Positions 30,121 through 43,307 of a stretch of DNA of 64,000 bases are shown here, one piece after another; within the stretch, counting starts at the first letter, position 1, and each line of letters begins with the position of its first letter. The stretch is from Posidonia oceanica. Taxonomy: Eukaryota > Streptophyta > Magnoliopsida > Alismatales > Posidoniaceae. The stretch spans positions 16,262,001-16,326,000 of the forward strand of contig JAZBRS010000050.1 in assembly GCA_037176725.1 (NCBI GenBank). The letters are read 5' to 3'. Under the pieces are notes generated by a model. That model worked only from the letters and a program-made list of their open reading frames with translations. It ran no database searches and was not told the DNA's origin. A program made the translations under genes and the position numbers.

Positions 30121-32460
30121 TAGACGTGTAAAACAGGTCGGCTTGCAAAAAGGACGGCCTAAAAGAGATTGGGCCGGTCCAATTTGTCGATAGGCTAAGG
30201 TTGAGTCGGGCTGCCACAATTAGGACTTCGACCCCGCCTTAGCCCTCCAGCTCTTGCTGAATAGGGCTTGGAGGGCCAGGCTGGCTCAGACCTTTTTCGA
30301 TCATTTGGCATTTTTTGCTTATGTATATTAGAAATTATTAAACAAAAAATATAGATAAAATTTAAAAATTAAATAAAAATATTTTATTATTTTTCTAATA
30401 ATTGTAATTACAAAAAAAAAAATCATGTAGATAAAGTTTTACAATTTACAGCAAAATATAATTACAAAATTAATAGAGATTCATTCATTGTATGTCATAG
30501 AAGTCATATCATCTTCTTCTCTTGATTCGTCGTTCAACTTCAAATTTTGAATTCTATTCGCAACATCATATCAATATCTTAAACAAACTAAGTTTCCACC
30601 GATTTCTCCGATAATTTACATTTATCGCTTAAGACTCTTTTACTTGCAGAAAAAGCGAACTCTGATGCCACAGTAGATGCTGAAATTGTTAGTAATTCTT
30701 TTACCATACGTGAAATAATATGATATCTATATGTGTTAGTAGACTACTAATTTAATACATCTAATTCGATATTTTCATCAAAACCAATATTACATTTTAA
30801 ATAAGTTCCTAATTCATTATTACTTGTTGATTTAGAATATTTATCTTTTTTTGTTTTTTATTTTACTTCACATTGTAGAATCATCATTGTTATCTCTTAT
30901 TATAGAAATAGAGTATAGAGCAACTATAGAACTACTACTACAACCAAATTGATTAACATATTTGTTAAATAATTTATAAAAATTGTCTTTAACTTTAGAA
31001 TTAAATTCTTTTACTTGATCAACTTTATTCATATTAGTAAAAATTTCATAAATCGTTACCATACAAGTAACTAATCTATACCTAGGATCCATTATTATTA
31101 CTAAACAACACCACATTAGAGGTTCATTTCAATAAGAATTATAATTTTGTTCCATTATTGTAATAATATATTGAAAACATAGGGCATCTCTATATGATGA
31201 AAAACAATAGTGATTTTAAAAAGAACAAGTAAAAGACGAGAACTAGTAGAATAATATTGTCCAAACAAGTCATTAGTAGTAGAATAAAAATGTTATAAAA
31301 ACTTATGAATTATAATACAATTGTTCAAATCATATCAGCATTTAAAAGATCATTTGATTTTCCATTATAATACATTGTAATGAAGTTACTATAAGGTAAA
31401 CATGAACTTAACATATCATATGTTGAATTTCATCTATGTTGAATATCTAATTTAAATTTCCTAAATTTGACACCATTATCTATATATAATTATTTAAATT
31501 CTTCAAATCTTTTAGGTGATCTTTGAATATATAAAATAGATGATCTAATATTTTCTACATATTGTCTAATACATTATATACATTCTTGTGCAATTAAATT
31601 AAGAAGATGACAACTACATCTACATTGAAATAAATCACCATTTATCATAGGTTTTAAATTTCTTTTTAATATATCTATTACATCATTATTATTATTAGCA
31701 TTATTACAAGAATTTGTATTTATTTTAAATACCCTAGCAATTGTTTCTATAACATTTGCAATAGTTTTACAAATATGTGGATAATCAAATAATTTAAAAG
31801 TAATTATTATTTTTTGCATAATCCAAGATATATTTATCAAATGTACAGTTAAACACAAGTAAGGAAAATTATTTGAACTCATTCAAACATCAAAAGTTAA
31901 TAATATTTTACATAATAAACTAAAAACCATTTGAATTAAAATATCCTTATCTTGAATAAATTTTTTGTGTATTATATTTTTAGTTGTATTTCTAAAATGA
32001 CTTTTAAATTATGGATTTATATATGTTTGCATACAAGTAGCTATTTTTTTTTTATAAAATATAAAAGATTGTTCATCTTGAATTATAAATTTTGTTAATC
32101 AATGTTTAATTTCTTATGTAGAATATTTCCAATTAATTACACCACTAGATTCTACTTGCAATTGAGCTTGTTTTAAATCTATTTTTTTCTTGTAATTGAT
32201 TTTTTCTTTACAATTTAAAAGATGTCTATTTAGATGACCATTATCCTTCCCCCTCATCTTTACAAATAAGGTTTTTACCACAATAAATACAATACTATTT
32301 TTCATTATCGATTGAGTCTGAAGTTAAATCTTTCCAACAAGGAGTTGTTCTTCTCCTAACTTTTGGAGTGACTGTAGATTGGATTTGTGAAATCTATATT
32401 TTTTACGGAATCTTAGGTTGTGATATCTAAAGTTGATGAACTAGCCATTGTAACTAATTA
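30121..32460 (-). pseudogene. hAT-family transposase remnant
   Basis: Minus-strand fragments follow hAT order. A BED-finger-like piece is at 32305-32114 (GHLNRHLLNC). The core is at 31882-31574 (YLCLTVHLINISW, then FQCRCSCHLLNLIAQE). MDPRYRL lies near 31090. The C-terminal dimerisation domain is at about 30840-30560 (NTYRYHIISRMVKELL, STVASEFAFSASKRVL). The conserved W-W before NTYRY reads stop-W (TAG TGG). Many stops and frameshifts show long decay. Composition is very AT-rich. A plausible hAT terminus TAGACGTGTAAAACAGGTCGG starts at 30121. I did not find its inverted partner. Confidence 0.78.
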
Positions 32461-34560
32461 AAACAATCAAAAAAATAAAATACAAAATAAAAAAATATGG
32501 GTAAATAAGTAGAGAAATTAGAGGGATTAGAAGTAGAGAAATTTGTAGCAGCGGAGGTGGAACGATGGAGCGATGGAGGCGGAAGTTCAAAACGATAGAT
32601 CAATAGAGACGGAACGGAAGAGCAGTGGATCGGAATCGTGCACATCGGAGTGAAAGTATAGCATTAGCAATATGTAAAGAGAGTTGACAAGATTTGAGAA
32701 TATAGAGAATAGAGAAGAGCTGAGATGCCGTGAAAAGATGAGATAGGATGAGGAGGTATTTATAGGAAAATAAGAAAGAAAAAAGAAGAAAATAATAATT
32801 GAAAAAACAAACAAAATCTTAATGGAAAAGAGATAGGTAATCTCACAAAATAACCGATGTATAAATAACATTTGATATTAGAAGGCACTCGACAAGAGAT
32901 GGGTAATCTCACCAAGCAATAACTTGTGGTAAAATAAACTACTTTAAGGAGCCAGAGAAGCATTGTCTGGAAGACCAAGAGGTTGCCTTGATAGATAATA
33001 CACGAGGGATGGCATTCAAGGCTACAATGTTTCCATTAGGCCTCCGTCATCGGACGAGTACTAGAAGTACTTATCGTCGACTACTAAGGGCACAAGAGAA
33101 GCTCTGCCTACCGATGTGAGAAAAATCAACAAACAAAAGGGTTGGTTTACACTAACTTCTATGAGATAATAATAACAATAGAAAAATACAATTGTTGATG
33201 TCTACAGGAAACTCTCCCGTGGATACTTAATTAAAATAAAAATTCAAAGTATCTCTTTCCTTCTCCTTCCACTTCTAATTCCTTTTCTCCTTCTCCTCTT
33301 CCCTTCTATCTCTTCTCAGTCACTTTCCGACCTCTTCTCTATTGTCATCGTTGTCGTTGTCGTCACTTCTCTAGCATCTCCCGTGTAACAAAGGTTACGG
33401 TAAGTAAATTCAAAAAGGGAATTGGTTGTTTTCTACGAACCAAACAGATGCATATAATATGTAACAATTATCAAAAAAATCGGTCAATGTCAGTCCCCAC
33501 CTTATATTCCCAAGCACATGTAAACGGCAGAAGCCCAGATTTCACCTACCAAATATAACCTGTTTGCTCTTAATTCCAAGTACGGTAGTCTTCAAGCGTC
33601 CTGTTCCACAAGGCACCGCCTTTATTGGTCTAATAAAGCATTTAAACACAACCACCAGTTTGGTAGCTTGTTTTGGGCAAACCCATGTTGCGAAGTGCTT
33701 CGGACTGAAAATTGTGGCCGGCCTTTCAATGCAAATGGTCAAGTTTGGGAGCATAATTTATGGCCTTTCATATAGATGTAAAATGTCGAGTAGTCCTACA
33801 ATTATTCTATTTCAACATAAACTAAGTTTTTTATTTTGCTTTGCAACTTGTCACCGCACACTGAAAGAGAAGAAAATCGTAGATCCACTAGTTTTTGCTC
33901 TGACTCCTTGCTCTTTCCGGTGTGCTTCGGCTATCTCGGTGGGAGTCGTTGCCTCTGTTTTTTTGGTGGGTGTCGTTGTGTCTATTTCGTCGATAGGCCT
34001 TCTTGTGCTTGTATCCTTGTGGGATAGTCTGTTCCCGTCTTAGATGGATAAGTCTCTTCCTTTTTTGCGTTCTAGTCTCAAAAAACGTTTAACTGGTTCG
34101 TTGGTGATGATCCAGCCGTCTCAGAGAGTGATGGAGGCTTCTTTTCTTCTTGGTTCTCATATTTCTTTTGAGAAATCTCCTTCTGTAGAGGATGGACAGA
34201 ACTCTTGCCCTTTCTCCCCTTCCGACCTTGAGATGGGGGGGAGGGAATAGTACTTGTGTGGATTATTCGGTGTGTACCACTCCTGTGTCAGGTTCGGAGC
34301 ATTACTCTCAGTCCTTAGAGACTCTCTATTGTGATTCTTCGATAATGGATATTCTTTCTTGTGATTCTTCGACTGTGGACTCATCGGTAGTTAGTCAGTT
34401 TGGTACTACTACTACTTCTACTTCTTTAGAGTAAATTAATTTTAAGAGGTGGAGGTCATCCTCTGTCCTAACGCAACGCACTTGGAACTGAAAACAGATG
34501 TTGATGTCCAAGTGTGATCTCTAAGCTCCATGCATCGTTGACGTAGAAGAACTCCGAGAG
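32461..34560. other. Unassigned AT-rich DNA
   Basis: 32500-32760 may be hAT 5' sequence. 32935-33160 has a coding-like look (KATMFPLGLRHRTSTRSTYRR on the + strand) that I do not recognise. Frames at 33564-34043 and 34044-34434 are Ser/Val-rich without motifs. No gene is claimed. Confidence 0.4.
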
Positions 34561-36869
34561 TAGATTGGAGGCAGCGCCAAGCAATAGTCGATGGTTTTAT
34601 GAGGAAATTGACAACAATGTCCATACTTGCTATCTCGTTCTATTAATTAAAAAAAATCACTGTTTATTTACATTTTTTTTGCCATCGATTAATCATACTC
34701 ACCAATCTCTCTCTTTCCCCCTTTTAACATCCAGATCTTCAAATCCCGGAGCCGAACAAACGGAGTCCTTCATCTGGTATCTGTTCGGCCCAAGCCACAA
34801 AGAAGCTTCTTCCTCTAGGGCCCTAGGCCAGCTAGCAAAGCTAATTGGGGCATGGGACCAGTCAACATGGATCCTGTCATTTATCCTGCCATACAAACCC
34901 CACATGTGCTGCGAGCTCTGTGTCATCACCATCTACTACTGGTTCAGGAGTTTGAACCTCTTGTTATTTAAAAAACAGCAATGGGTGGTAGTAAATAATG
35001 GGATGGTGTTTGGCATTTTGTGGAATAGTTGGAAGGCATGCATGGATGGGTGTGGTGGCCGCCTGGCTTTGGCAGTGGTCTTCGGTTTGTTTTTTCAGTT
35101 TTTGGTGTAAGGCACGGTCGGGTAAAATTTAAGGAATAGAATCTTGATTTTGTATACGTAAATCAAGGTAAAACAATTTTAATATTGGAGATGTAAAATC
35201 TATTTGTGAAAAAAGTAAAGTAAAAGATAGATTCAAATTAAAATTGGATTTTTAAATAAAATATTATCATATAATCAATTTTGTTCCGTTTAATATGTAG
35301 AATCTATTATTTCATTAGTTGTTTGATTCAACTATTCGTATTGTCTAGATTCTTTTACTATCTCATTGTATAAAATCTTTACCCAACGAGATCTAAGAGG
35401 TTGATCTGATTCCCACCAGCAAGTGCAAAGCTGAGACTCTATCGAATTGATCAGATTGCATTATGCAAAACGTAATGACAAGTGAAGCATTAAGTACAAA
35501 AGGAACCTTTTGTTTACTTCCAATCAAACAAAGTTAGACTATGGATAAGCTCACACCAACCTATTAATTAATTTTGGATCCAATTCGGTATTTTATATAA
35601 GCCCGGCCGGTGATTCTTGTCTTCATGGAAACCCTACGGAATTATTTTATGGCGGTGACCGACGATGACCACACCAAGTTCGAAGAGTCCAAACGTGAGG
35701 AAGCTCATAAAAGCAGCCAAGAGTAAACCATGTCCTTAGTCCTTACATAATTCTTGTTTTCATGTAAACCTATGGAATTATTTTATACATTATCTATGAT
35801 TCTATGATCTATCTAACGAATAAGACTAATGCAGGTTGTTGGCATGTAAAGGTAAACAGATTACGACCTTGTCTTGATTTCAGGATAGCAGTAGCATGTT
35901 GCTTTCAGCGTTAAATTAAGGTATTGCCCACTAGACTCATACTTGTTTGTACGTAATAATTAGTGTCTTCATTCGGCGTCATCAACATTCAACACCACCA
36001 TGTGTTCTTACTTGCTATTCTTATTCTATTAAGGCAAATGGCTTGACGATTGTAGCCATAAATTAGTTAGAAAAAGCTAAACGAGTTGATCATGAATATG
36101 CTGGAGCTTGCTTGGCTCGAGTTCATCTCATGAAGCAAATCATACGTGTGATATGATTTATAAATCTATATATATGATGAATTATTTGTCATCATTTAGC
36201 TGAAAGCAGGCTTTGCATCAGGCCGTAAGACGTCCCTGCAACTACACCTATCGATCAAGAATTTGCAAGTTTATAAGTTACCAGTGAAATGAGTAGACGA
36301 CAACCATGCAAAAAGAAGGGAGTGATACCAATCAAATACAGATGCCGCCACAACTCACAAGTTAAAAGAATTGGAATAACCGAATAAACTAACTTAATAG
36401 CTTAAGAAAAGGAAATTTTCACCATATTAAATATTAATATCACCATCGTCAGGCATGCCAATGTAAACGAGCTTAACTAACGGTTTACCATGGACTTTAT
36501 CTTTAGCCAATATATTGTGAAGGACATCCAAGAAGAAGATTAACAAGGCCATTACAAAAAATAAATCTCTCTTCTTCTTTTTTTGAATTAATTTTCTACC
36601 ACATTAGTTGAAACGGAGTCCCACCATGCTTCTACGAGATTTCAACTCCTAATAGGGGACTGTGCAATCGCCATCCCGGTCAACTCAGTTAATCGAGTTG
36701 GTCATTACCAAGATAAATCTCAAATTCATTTAAACCAAATCTAATCAAACGTTGGCTGCAAAAGACCAGCTCAAGTGGCTCGAGTTGGCTAGAGACTGTG
36801 GATATTACAATTATGTTCCAATTTCAAAACGTGATCTGAGTCATGTTGAGCTCTTCCCAACCTTTTTCT
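34561..36869. other. Unassigned intergenic DNA
   Basis: A 181-codon + strand frame (34565-35110) shows no conserved motif and starts within non-coding-looking sequence. The rest is AT-rich with scattered stops on all frames. Confidence 0.4.
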
Positions 36870-37082
36870 TCTTCTTTTTATGACTGAAAACTCCTCTTCC
36901 ACGAAGGTGGATTACTAGAAAGTGATAAAGGGTGAATTTGGGTTGACGACAATAGCTGCATCCATCGTCAACTATGTAAATCTGAGCATATACCTATACA
37001 GAAAATAATAATCCTAAAATTGACTCCAAGAGGATTCGAACTTAAGACCTTAGGATAAGGAGCATCTCAAGTGATTAACTAA
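36870..37082 (-). mobile_element. tRNA-derived SINE, split by the CACTA element
   Basis: On the minus strand a B box AGTTCGAATCC lies at 37032-37042. An A box TAGCTTAGTTAA forms only when the CACTA element and one TAA copy are removed, joining 37075-37082 to 40794-40797. The spacing of A to B box (44 nt) is that of tRNA promoters, and each box has one mismatch to consensus. The SINE 3' end is not resolved, so the left boundary is approximate. Confidence 0.5.
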
Positions 37083-37974
37083 TACTACTAGAAAAATAGA
37101 AAATCGTGAGGACGTTGAAGTCCTCGCTAATGGCCTTCGCGAAGACAAAAAGTTCTCGTAAAATGCTTAATCAGTAAAAAGACATTTGCGAGTAAATTTC
37201 CTAACGAAATCCTCGCAAAAAATTTTACGAGGACTTAACGAGAACAAAAAGTCCTTGTTATTAGTCGCGATCTCTTCACAATATACATGCTATATCCACG
37301 TAAAAACTAGAAAAAAATTAAAAATAAAAATTACAAGGACTTCGCGAGTTTGTCCTCACGAGATATAAAATAAAAAATAAAATTTCCTGTTAGACACATA
37401 TTTCATATCAACAACGCTTCCACACTATGGACGCCATAACAAGAGAATTTAAAATAAAATTCCATCTCTCTAAATTCTTAAGGATGAATATTTATCATTC
37501 CTAATACAGATTACAGAATTTACTTAAGTAGGTCACATGATTTACTACATGTAAGAGAGAGAATAAGAATCTAACTTAACTCCTTTTTTTTAATATTTAT
37601 CTTAACTCTTAAGTCTAAAAGATTAATATGTAAAATTTCTAACAAAAATTACATTAATGTAACATGTGTGATCACAAGTGTCATATTATTGTGGTGATGT
37701 AGAGACATAAGAATTTCGCCTCTCTTAAGTCTTAAGGATGAATATACCCCAAGCAGAATTTAAGGAAATAGATATACAAAAGCAATATAAATGGAAAAAG
37801 ATAGTTAGAAATCATGCAAATAGTGAGAATTTGACACCACCACCTAAAATACTAGAAATGCAAAAGAAGACGGGGAAAATCTCCACATACACTTATAATG
37901 AGCCACTATAGACATAAAGATTTGAGCAGGGTAATATCTTACTGATCAAAACATGGCAAAATAATATGATGTAT

Positions 37975-38239
37975 TTACACCAGCAAGCAAAAAATCTCAC
38001 TAGGATTACATACCTCAAACATCTTTTCATGCATGGAGTTATTGTAGTAGATTGAAATCATTTTGATATAGAAAATCCGTGGCAAGCTCTCCACATTTTC
38101 TGAAAAAATCTTCATCCAAAGCTCCTCTGCTTCTCCAATTCTTCCATCTTCTGCTAAGACATTCAACAATGCATAGTAAGTTCCCATGGCTTTTCACTCT
38201 ATACAAGCATGCAATTACGTCTTTTAGTGTTCTATGCAA
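37975..38239 (-). pseudogene. PPR gene fragment inside the CACTA element
   Basis: The frame reads [20 protein letters not shown], then LWMKIFSEN, then MHEKMFEV, which fits pentatricopeptide repeats (organellar RNA-binding helical pairs). Only about 1.5 repeats are present, with no start or stop context. Confidence 0.6.
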
Positions 38240-38504
38240 CCAATATTCCCTTTTCTAAAAAAACCTAACATTAAGCAGAATACTTAAGCAACATTATGAC
38301 AAATTAAGCAACCACTCAATTCGCATACTGGGATGCTGAAGCCACAAACCACTACTCACCAAACTAGAAGTTATTAATTTCTCTATTCTTTACAATTTTT
38401 ACCAAAACATGTATTGAAACTGAAATAGAACATGTGCCAAAACACCAAAGAATTGAAGACATGAATTGTTTACATCTTTGTGTTAAGTTCACTATAGAAA
38501 TAAA

Positions 38505-38757
38505 TAAATAATACCTGGTTTTGAATTGCTCCAATTAACATATCTTGGCAACTAGTGACATGAACCTTTACTAAGGTGGGGCATTGAAGCAGCAATCTCT
38601 CTGAAACATGCACCCAATTAAAGATGTTAAAAATTATACCACCACATAAAAGATTAGAATGAGAATCAATATGCCAAAGCATGAAAAAGGTACCTGGATT
38701 CAAGTTGGTGTATGAGTTTAAATTAAGGTCCTTCAACTCGGGACAATTCAAGTACAA
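38505..38757 (-). pseudogene. LRR/F-box-like gene fragment inside the CACTA element
   Basis: Two pieces separated by intron-like sequence read LYLNCPELKDLNLNSYTNL and LLLQCPTLVKVHVTSCQDML. The CP-x-L-x-x-L pattern is typical of the cysteine-containing LRRs of plant F-box proteins (FBL class). The parent gene cannot be named with certainty. Confidence 0.5.
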
Positions 38758-38889
38758 AGCCTGAGAGAGTACAAAATTTTAAAAACTAAATGATGGTGCT
38801 AAAATATAATTTAGATAGCAAGGCTCATGTTTAGACCAAAACAGCCCCACAAACTCTGTTTCTTCAACTGACCATGTTCAAAGAGAAGA

Positions 38890-39832
38890 GCATATAAAAG
38901 TACCTTCCAACTAACTGTATAAAATTGAGAAGCTCTTCTCTAGAACCGCCAATGTCAAATAAATTGTCAATCATAGTTGTCAAGATGGAATTCTTCGCCC
39001 TTGATAGGTGAACATTGGACATTTTAGGGGAAAAAAGTGTAGCTATAGCAAATAAGTAACAATATTCCACCTTTTATCGAGCAAATTTCAATTGATCCAA
39101 TCTCCTTTCTTTAACCCACCTTGCTAAATTAAAGTGATCATTAAATACAATAATCTTTATTTCACTAAGTCATCATCATGAAAATTGTATATACCTCTTG
39201 ATAAAATGAAGTTCACTTTGGTATGTATATACCCGTCTCTTTTCATCTTTTGTTCTAATAGGATGACCTAAAAATCTATTTTTGCATGTTCTTGAACATT
39301 TGCATTTTCTCATTAAACAAAGTTCACGAGAGTCAACTGTGATCTACATAAGTCAAAGACAACCACTGTCTCAATTATCACCATTTCTTCTTCTTTTTCA
39401 TTTTTTGTTCTATCATTTCCTCATATCATCTTACTCACTCTTTCTATATAAGCACAAGACACAAAGATACTATTTGAACATAAAAAAATATTGTGCACAA
39501 CTATTTATAGAGGAAAATTCAAGCAAGCTTTTTAGTTCCATGTCTAATATGAAACATGTAGGCTGAAAAATAAAAAAGGCTTACTTCTAATTGCTTGTTT
39601 ATAGAATCCAAACATAGTCAACCAATGGAATAACACACCTTTTCAGTTCCAAGTCTCTCATATGAGACATGGCATGCATAGATTCTTGGCTAACAGGAAG
39701 CTCCAAGCCCACCTCTCTAGCATACTCTATCATGCTAGGAAATATGATATTGAAACCAACAAGAGAGTGTTGCTTCTTTTCCATACAAAATGAAAAATTA
39801 GTTCTAATGAAGTCGAGACTTGTAGTGAACAC
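38890..39832 (-). pseudogene. ent-kaurene synthase-like (TPS-e) fragment inside the CACTA element
   Basis: The upstream piece (39832-39650) has VGFNIIFPSMIEYAREVGLE and RDLELKRC, typical of diterpene synthase N-terminal regions. The downstream piece (39070-38900) has LSRAKNSILTTMIDNLFDIGG, the alpha-domain metal-binding region. There the usual DDFFD motif reads DNLFD, losing the second Asp. Order and strand match one parental gene with introns. It cannot encode a functional synthase. Confidence 0.65.
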
Positions 39833-39839
39833 ATTGAAC

Positions 39840-40700
39840 TCGGAAGTGTACAGAAAGGTGATCTCGAAAGGAAAGAAAGTTACAGTTTAAAGTTTAAAAT
39901 TACCCATTTTCTTGTTCTTTGCCAACATTTCATCTTTTGAGTGCAATAACACAAGCCAAAGTGGAGGACAGGGCATCTTTCATTAGAAACACAAGGCGAC
40001 AAGAAAGACCCTAGGATCCATCTGGATGCTGATTCTCCATAATCTAGTCTACACACTCAGGAAAGCATGGATACTATGGGAAACTTGGAGAAGGAACCAT
40101 AGTCACCCATGCAATGTCATAGAAGGAAACAAAGATATCAACCTTCGGAATGGCATTCCTAATTCATCCCTTTACACCTTTACACCATGATTTGAAACAA
40201 GTAACCGTTATTGCAACTCAGACTTGATGAAACCAAACGAATTGCAATCAAGTAAAAAGAAAGCCATAGAAGGTGGTAAATTGGAGGTTTCCTTATGCAC
40301 TTTTCAGTTACCATCGACGAAGAATTTCCTCTCCATCCTCCCAGTCGCATTAGATCAGAAGAAGGTTGAAGTCATGGGAATGTTCGATCGAGGTCGAAAA
40401 CGACGGAGAGGGAGAGGTAGTAGGGGCGAAGGAGCAAGAAGGTGGAGGCGACGAGTGCGTTGATGAGGATGAAGAGGTGGTGCTGCTTCAAAGGAGGTTA
40501 AGAGACCACGAAGCTAAGGATGGAGGAGGAGTGAGAGGACGACTGCTTCAGGGGCTTGTGGAATTGCTACGGTGGCGTGGTGTTCCAAATCAGCATACTT
40601 CATGCCCAACGCCGCAGTGGCAGAGAGGAAGAAGAATAGGAGAAGGGTTTGGTTTGGAGAGGAGATCGTGGAGATTTGGGGAGGAATGGAGAAGGAATAG
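39840..40700. other. CACTA interior, no recognised gene
   Basis: Frames at 40224-40785 are Arg/Gly/Glu-rich and purine-biased and show no known motif. They run into the subterminal repeats. Confidence 0.4.
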
Positions 40701-40790
40701 AGGAAAAGAGGGAAAATGGGCATTTTCGAGGACATGTCCTCGCTATGTCCTCCTCACTTGTTCTCGTGAAACACAGAAATTCTAGTAGTG

Positions 40791-41098
40791 TAAGCTACAT
40801 CTAGGCCTATCAATTTCTAATACGACACGATAACACGATACAAACATAACACAACACAACACAACACATTATAACCGTATTTAGATTTGACATTATTATG
40901 TTTCATGTACTTCTCATGTCCACTCGTTAGACATAATTATTAAATGGATCGTTTTCATGTCTAAGGTGAAAAACCCGATAAATACACATTACCTAATCAT
41001 GTATATAGTACACGACAATCCATTTATATCCACGACAATAGTAAGTTCCTATTTAGATTTAGAATTAGGTACATGATAACTAAATGAATTATGTTTGA

Positions 41099-41129
<31 letters not shown>

Positions 41130-41462
41130 ATACACATATTTATATACGACATGACTCGTAGAATTACTATCAAACTGTCAATTTACATGTAAAAATACCT
41201 CCATGTACGAACTTGTAAATTTACATTTAGAAATAGCTCAGTTCCTTTCTCAATTATAAATTTACCCTGTCTCGAAGAAAGGAAAAAACCAACCATGTGC
41301 AACAACAGACCAAAATAGAAAATGTCAAAAGACAAGAGGTACCCTTCCTTCTCCAATCTCTAGAAAAGAACCTTATCCTACTGCTCATGCCACTAGCGTC
41401 CAAGCACATTCTACCATCTGTAGCCTACATGGGCGTACAAGACTGCAGCAAGGAGACAAATT
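40791..41462. other. Intergenic DNA with AT microsatellite
   Basis: 40846-40866 is an (ACAAC)n-like run and 41100-41129 is an (AT)n microsatellite of about 14 repeats. The first few bases (to about 40805) belong to the split SINE. No gene is seen. Confidence 0.6.
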
Positions 41463-41663
41463 GGCTGCGTTTGTTTGCCGTTTTGGCTGTTTCGCTCTCA
41501 TAAGGAGTAGTGTTTTCGGATAAACAGTCTTAGGAGATCCATCTCTTATCATTTTAGTCAGTGTAGACAAAGGAATTCAGGCGACTATTCAGATTTGTCA
41601 AGATAGATAGAGCGACGATTCTTATTTATCGTGATGAGCCAATTCCTGAAAACAAACGCGGTC
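41463..41663. mobile_element. MITE, ~200 bp
   Basis: The ends GCTGCGTTTGTTT and AAACAAACGCGG are inverted repeats with one mismatch. The GCGTTTGTTT terminus is common among plant hAT-type MITEs. No clear target duplication was found. Confidence 0.5.
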
Positions 41664-43307
41664 AAAGAAAAACTTAACTTCCAAATGGCTTAGCTGGTAG
41701 TTGGATACTGGAAAGAAAAGGCACAAAGTTCTTCAGTTCGCTGGGTGCAGTAATCACACCAGCGACTTGGTTCTCTCTCTCACACGTTTTTAACCTCTGT
41801 TGTTGTCTAATCCAAGTGTCAATTGCCGGCGAGAACTAGAAGACAAGATATCAATCAATGCCATGGAGGCGGCGGCGGCTGCTGCTGCTGCTGGTACAGT
41901 TTCTTTCATTTTTAATTTAGTTGTTGCAGCAAGCATGCGACGGTGTGTACCGCACGCAACACTTGTTTCTTCTCTCTGAATTCTTATTTCACGTCCTACT
42001 ATTTTTTATGCGGATCGAGTTGCTCTGGGGGGGTTCGAGGTCTTGATATATGGAATCATCATCTATTATATTGTAGGCCCTGGAGTTATCTATTACTTTC
42101 CCAGACGACAAAGGCTCTGCATCACGTCTTGGAGGTGATGAGAGTTGAGAGCTGATAAATGTATGGTAAGTTTCCAGATTAGACGCGACAACTTAGTAGT
42201 TTGAGTTTGAATAGGAAGAAGGTAGCTAGATTTCACTTACGATAGAGTTGGTTGTTTATTTCATACGCACCTACATTCTACGGAACCAACTTCAACAAAG
42301 GAACCATCGACGTTTGTTTTAATCATTGTTGTTTTGGAAAGAAAAGTGTCCGATCTCGTTATTCCTGAACGTATATGTTGTACTCTGCCACCCCATAATC
42401 GTCATTGTTATATGATTCTCCTAGAAAAAACAAAACAAATCCATGGCACAACCGTAAAAACCGAACCAAACCAAGTGCCAAAAACACACACTAACTTTTC
42501 AGCACAGTATCTATTTCCACCCGGTGAAAGCAAAGGAAAGAGATAGAAAAAGGAAAAGGTGGCTGTCACACTCGCTCTACTTACTCACCCACCGGCTCTG
42601 CCACTCCTCTACTGCTGCAACAACCACTGCCGCCGGCGCCATCATTGGCAAGGCAAGGAGCTCGGTAGACGACGACCATGTCGTTCTCTTGAATTCCCTG
42701 CACTCTCTCAACTCCCAGCCTTAAATTTGCTGAAGATTACAGCGCCTTCAAAGTCCGTCCATCTCAGAGGAGTGGGAGAAACAGGTACCCAACAAGCCTA
42801 ACCCAAGTCCGGTTGCGTCAGAGAAGGCCGGGGGTCTTGAGCTGTTGTGGAATTTGGCCTGCTGGGTCTCGTCGTAGATATGGATGGCTCCTTCACTTCT
42901 TTAGTTTTTCCTTTTCTTTTCCCTGTGCTTTGTTTCCTCTATTTTGTTGGTGTTCTCTAGTGGATTTTCTCTGGTTTTCTATGTAGTAGCAGAAGAAAAA
43001 GTTGGACCTTTTCTTTCAAGTTCCAGTTGTTTGGATTGTGAAATAATTTTGCACTTGTTTGATTCAACTCTTCTTCTGTTCATCTCTATTTTTGCTTTTC
43101 ATTTCTCAGAGTTCAGAACAGCCGAAAACTAACAAGGTTGTTTTGTTTTGCTGCTTTTTTCTCCAGAGGAATGGTGTTTTCTTCTTCCAGTGCTTTTGCT
43201 CTACTTTGAGTACTGCATACTGGAAATCTCCAAGAACACGCTATCTTTATCGGCTTCTCTGGTTTATGGCGATTTGTGTATGTAAAAAGATCAAAACTTG
43301 AGTATAG
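41664..43307 (+). promoter_or_regulatory. Upstream region of the pseudokinase gene
   Basis: The region should contain promoter, 5' leader and perhaps leader introns, but the start site is not resolvable. 41861-41891 is an ATG followed by GCG/GCT alanine codons and then a GTACAG donor-like site, which could be a short first exon of this or another gene. 42540-42730 is C-rich and leader-like. An acceptor-like run (ctttttt ctccag) ends near 43168. Confidence 0.35.

Larger units (their letters stand above)
37083..40790 (-). mobile_element. CACTA (CMC/EnSpm) element carrying host gene fragments
   Basis: Ends are TACTACTAGAA on the left and, inverted, CACTACTAGAA on the right, flanked by a 3-bp duplication TAA (37080-37082 and 40791-40793). 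Subterminal zones are packed with gtcctcg/cgaggac words in both orientations (37100-37380, 40710-40775), as expected for CACTA binding sites. No transposase is present. The interior carries fragments of three plant genes, all on the minus strand, so it is a non-autonomous gene-carrying copy. Confidence 0.85.

Noticed and set aside
30121..33500. A complete hAT element with both terminal inverted repeats
   Set aside because: Only the left TAGACGTG-type end is visible. No inverted partner was found to the right.
34565..35110. 181-codon + strand frame as a host gene
   Set aside because: No motif, no homologous feel, a low-complexity N-terminal region and no supporting gene context.
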